From positions 5,639,127 through 5,703,126 of the forward strand of contig JACAXG010000031.1 of the NCBI GenBank assembly GCA_018881555.1: a stretch of DNA of 64,000 nt. Direction: 5' to 3'. This document shows positions 59,953 to 64,000 of the stretch, piece after piece (within the stretch, counting starts at the first letter, position 1; every line of letters starts with the position of its first letter). Made by a program: the position numbers and the translations under genes. The notes under the pieces were generated by a model. The model saw only the letters and a list, made by a program, of their open reading frames with translations. It searched no databases and was not told the origin of the DNA. Origin of the DNA: Amblyornis subalaris (Eukaryota > Chordata > Aves > Passeriformes > Ptilonorhynchidae).

Positions 59953-62059
59953 CAGGAGAGCCACTTACACATATTTATTTCCCTTTTTGCTACTAGGTAG
60001 CATATTCATTGCTGCATTTGTAGCCCAAATTACTGGCAAGGAGGAAAAAGGGATTTGTCATNAAGCAGAAACAGAGACGAGGAATTTTTTCACTCTGGAA
60101 GCAATGAGAAGTGGAGTATTGAAGGAACTCTGGAACAGCAAGCGGGGACACAAGAAGAGGTCTTTTCCCAGGCCTGAGCACCTTGCATTTCTCACAACAC
60201 AAATATGGCATTGCTGCTTCTGGGACCTGGGCCAGCTCATTGCGATNCGGCGCTCCAGAGGGAGGCAAGGCAATTTGCCATGACACCTTTTCCATCTTGC
60301 TGCCTCGCTCACTGCTGCACTTACAGATGGCCAACATTTGTGTCTTAAACATTTATCTTGCTAAACAGAGACTTTTGTATAAAAAGTATTTAGTGCACCA
60401 AAATATTTCCCTTAAATTTAAATTTTCATCTTGTTTCGACTTTNGGAAAACACTTTGAAATTTCAGATGTTGTTTTTTCTCCTTTTTGTCACCTTCCTTC
60501 TGTCTCACGNTCTGTTTTCTGAACACAGTAGATGTTTGCCAAGGTTAAAGGATTCAGTGTGAGGGGGTCATTTTCTCCTGTTTGTTCCCACTAATTTTAT
60601 TGTTTTTCCAATTATTTAAAGCTTTACTTGTGCTATTAGTGTAGTGCTTTAAAAGTTTGGCTAGCACAGTTCTTCAGCCTCCTTTCACACCTGCCTGTGA
60701 AATAAGTACAAGACAAAAGATTGTATTAGAATCATCTTTTTTTTCCTCCTTTACCTGAAGTTTGTAAAATTACCAAATAGATGTAAAAATAGGTAAGCAT
60801 TTCTTGAAATTTTGACATTGAGGTTTTTCATGCAGTCAGTGGCAGCTGGAAACTATTATTGGGAAAGAAACAGAAGCGAAAAATTTTGCAAATATTTTGG
60901 GTGAAAGANTACACTTTGTTTCAATTTGAACTCTGATATATAAACAACTTCAAAATTAAATTAGTCTATAGACAACTCCACTAATTGTTTCTGTGCCTTG
61001 TACATGTGGGCAGGGTCTTGATGAGCTTTGGCTGAAAAGCAGAACTTCAAGTTCACAAGACACCAAGAAACTTCTTCTCTTCACACTTAGGTTACATCCT
61101 ATGTCAGACGAGGAGCTTTCAAACTCCTGGTGAGCTGGAATTTCTGAGAATATTTTCTTATGAATACACCAGAACATGTTGCTTCTAAAACAAAGCCTGT
61201 TTCCTCNGGGCTCCAGATTCCTAGGCCTGCACCAGTCCTCAAGGAATCAAGATGTACATGTTTTGCTGCTGAGTGTATTTTGGGATGTCCCAGTTTATTT
61301 TTTGACAGAACTTGTTGCCAGACTCAGTGTCAGCATCTAGAAATCGGGATGAGATCCTTCAGCACAGTGAATCTGTATTTTACAGCTTAACTTTGCTTTC
61401 TCAAAAAAAAATGGAGTGGCTGGACTTTGCTCCTCTTTGCTTCAAGTAGCCAAGATATTTGTTTAAAGATTATGTTAGAGAGTTTGACTGATTTCAAGGC
61501 TCACTCTGAATCCTACATGTGTCTCATGCTTTTTGCTTGTGGGTTCAGTGTTTTGTAGCGACACAGACTAGTTCAGGTCCTGCAGAGGTACTATGTGAAA
61601 AGGGATGGATTCTGCACGTCCTTCCAAAAGGTTTCTATCATTAAGGAAAAAGCTTGTCACAAGAAAGAGAATATGCAAGGGATGACAAATAATTACTCCC
61701 ACAGAGTATAAATGAGGTGTTTATTCCCGTGCAGAGAAGTGGATCANCTGTGTAACTAGGAAAGGTCAAGTTTTTATGTGTGTCTTCCTAGGACACTCAT
61801 GGGTGACACTCTGGAGCAGTTCTAGAAAGCTGCTCTTGCATTTCTTAACATCTGAATGATGGTTATAATACCACATGTATAAGGTGGTTAATGGTGANTT
61901 AGCCCAGGTTTTTGTAATTTATGGCTATTAGGAGAAGCTGATGGGGTTTTTGGCCATCCGTGTGAAGATGGGAAAGGCTGCCAGTGGTCTGGCTCTCCCC
62001 GTGGTTACACACAGCCCCCCGAGAGCACCAGGGCTGTGTGGGTGAGNAGCACAGGGTGG

Positions 62060-62600
62060 TCACCCTGGCCATCCCGCCGGGAACGGGAGCGGCGGCAGCG
62101 GCTTCGCCGCAGAGCAACGCGGGAGGAAACGCAGAACAATCGGCAGGGAAATCCAACCCAAAACAACAAGCTGGCCTCCACGAAAAAGAAAGGTCACTGC
62201 TTGAAAGCCACTGTTTGAGAGCTGGGGGGGGGTTGAAAAAGAGTGAGTGAAGGCCACTCAATGCCTCTGCGGTTCCAAAGAATTCCTTTTTTGTAAGGAA
62301 AACAATGCGGGAGAACAATGTGGATACTTGCAGCGCTTTCGAGGCAGTAGATTTTTTTTTTGAAATTTTTTTCCCTTATAGAAAGTAAATTGGAACTGCT
62401 TCCATAAACAATAGGCATTGGCTACAGAAGAAAGCGGGAGCTTTTGCGGAGATTTAAAAATAACCAAAAGTAAGGAGCGCGTTGGNAAAGGGTTCTGTTT
62501 TCCCAGCACAGCATGGAAAACACGGCGCAGCCTCCACATTTGGGGACGGGAAAGGCTACGAAAGCAGATTGGGAGACATAATGTGGTAAACTTCAAATCT
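62060..62600. promoter_or_regulatory. Candidate enhancer: CpG-rich block with four SOX-like sites
   Basis: The first 80 bases are strongly CpG-rich (CCGCCGGGAACGGGAGCGGC and onward). Four AACAAT cores follow at 62135, 62301, 62314 and 62407; the middle two are in the same orientation 13 bases apart. Further CpGs continue to about 62565. Frames open on both strands here reflect GC-rich composition. Confidence 0.28.
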
Positions 62601-64000
62601 GCCAGATTTTGTTTTCGAAGCCAGTGTTTGATGATAGGTTACCTCATGATGGGAATTGGATTGCAGGCTTTGCCAGCTCTTTCCCCAAACATCTAAAATC
62701 TTTCAAAACATTTTTCTCCAGCAGACCAGTTTATTCCAACAAATTATACTACCGTGTACTGTGTCCCAACTCAGTCTGGTGCTTAAAGCTGCCCATAACT
62801 GAATATTCATGAATTCCAGGCAAACATCGTGGTTTGTTGTGCTTGTGCAGTACCTGGCATGGGGTGCAAGACCACACGAATAAAGCACACTCAAAACCCT
62901 CAATGCATTAACCGCAGCAGCTTTAACTTTTTAAAGGCATTTACTTCACTTTTTTTTTTTNCAGTTGATAAAGATAAAGCAATGTTGGTGGTGTTACCTG
63001 ATTCCTGACCTCTCTAATTACACTAGTGCCAGCATATCCTCTGCTGCTGCAGAGGGGTTTTGTACTGGAAAAGCTTATTTTATTTTTCTGAATGAAAATA
63101 AGCTGCCCANTATGCCCCATTGCACAGCAGTAAAACACTGGCTTTGGTAAAGAAGATTTGGNGCTTTAAAGTAGTTTTATTGTTTTTATTTTACTGCAGG
63201 TGAGTCTCCAATGAGTTAATAGTCACAAAAATGTCAATATTACAGCCAAAAGGNCCTTATCAGATAGATTTTGAGAAAGAAAAAATACACTGATATTCCT
63301 GTGCTGGCTATTTTTGTTGATAAATGCCAGTTTAATNGCTCTCTTGGTTTCATTTGGCCTAAGTGGCTGTATGCCTCTTTACTTCCTTCTCCCCTAAGAA
63401 ATATAACGTTGCTGAGAAACAGCTGAAGTTTGTAGGTATTTCAATATCAGTGTCCCTTGCAGTTGTGCATCAGTCTGTACGTTTTAGTTTTCCTTTGACT
63501 TTGGTAATGGAACATCTCTGAAGTTCAGAATGACTAGAAATTGCTTTGGGGATAAGGTTTTGCTGTGTGAAGTTTTTCTGGCAAATTGCTGGTTTGTACT
63601 AGTGAAAAGCTCACAGTAAATGGCCATCTGAACTTACTTCTTCAAGCTTTAAGCAGAGCCGGGACAACTGCAACCTGGTTTTCTTAGGATAAACCTCAGG
63701 GAACAAGGCAAGTAAAGGGATTCAGAGCCACCTCCCTCTGAGGGGTTGTTACAGTGCACAATCAGCTTCAATCCTGGCCCTGGGTAGAACAGCCCTTAAA
63801 TTCAAAATCCACACCCTTTGGTCCCCTCGAGTCAGCACAGAGAACTCCCCAGGGTCCCTCCCTCGGGGCTTCATGGGATGGACACACATCTGCAGCCTTC
63901 CTTCATGGGAAACAGCAGAGAAGCTGCACTGTAGAGTTGTCAGCAGAAAACTTGGGAAGAACTTCTCTGGCAAAATCTGGGATTCAAGTGCAGGCGTCAG

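Larger units (their letters stand above)
57531..64000. other. Non-coding sequence, no gene seen
   Basis: Apart from the GA repeat, the GT/CA-rich patch and the CpG/SOX-motif block, this is unique AT-rich sequence. The longest open frame of the window (59657-60283, plus) is here; its first in-frame ATG is at 59822, leaving about 153 codons, and its peptide resembles nothing known to me. Confidence 0.6.

Noticed and set aside
1..64000. Endogenous retrovirus or LTR
   Set aside because: No paired LTRs, primer-binding site, polypurine-tract/LTR junction or gag/pol-like frame was recognised.

Overview
This window looks like a non-coding stretch of a vertebrate nuclear genome, most likely from a bird. 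The best evidence is the 3' end of a CR1 LINE at about 8946-9083, with the diagnostic tail of that family. A few much older relics of the amniote MIR/CORE-SINE kind also occur (about 31.5, 50.2 and 57.4 kb). Interspersed repeats are otherwise scarce. Base composition is AT-rich with little CpG, apart from a few short CpG-rich islands of sequence. These features fit an avian intergenic region or long intron better than a mammal, turtle or crocodile, where far more repeats would be expected. About 145 isolated single Ns are scattered through the window (hand count), which look like masked ambiguous or heterozygous bases rather than assembly gaps.

I found no protein-coding gene I recognise, no rRNA or tRNA gene, no CRISPR array and no intact mobile element. 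Open frames are short and mostly about as long as chance predicts; the longest (208 codons, about 59.66-60.28 kb) runs through GT/CA-rich sequence. Several segments have good splice-site-like borders around an open frame and are listed as low-confidence candidate exons. Such pseudo-exons are common in vertebrate introns, so none should be treated as a gene without RNA evidence.

Layout. 0-9 kb: unique sequence with a homeodomain/AP-1-like motif cluster near 0.9-1.06 kb, a CpG-rich block at 3.6-4.0 kb and a T20 tract, ending at the CR1 fragment. 9-17 kb: AT-rich unique sequence, ending in a GC-rich candidate exon at 16.68-16.96 kb. 17-32 kb: ATAC repeats, homeobox/TCF-like motif patches and a degenerate ~82-bp tandem repeat near 27.4 kb, then a MIR-like relic. 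32-44 kb: candidate exons on both strands, a weak palindromic relic at 37.4 kb, and a ~600-bp imperfect inverted repeat at 42.95-43.55 kb. 44-58 kb: a four-copy 44-bp minisatellite at 49.4 kb, MIR-like relics, and a MEF2-like/CpG-rich patch at 57.0-57.3 kb. 58-64 kb: a (GA)13 microsatellite and a CpG-rich block with four AACAAT (SOX-like) motifs at 62.06-62.6 kb.

The most notable structures are the 43-kb inverted repeat, the two tandem arrays and the motif-dense patches that could be enhancers. I do not see an undescribed gene system here.
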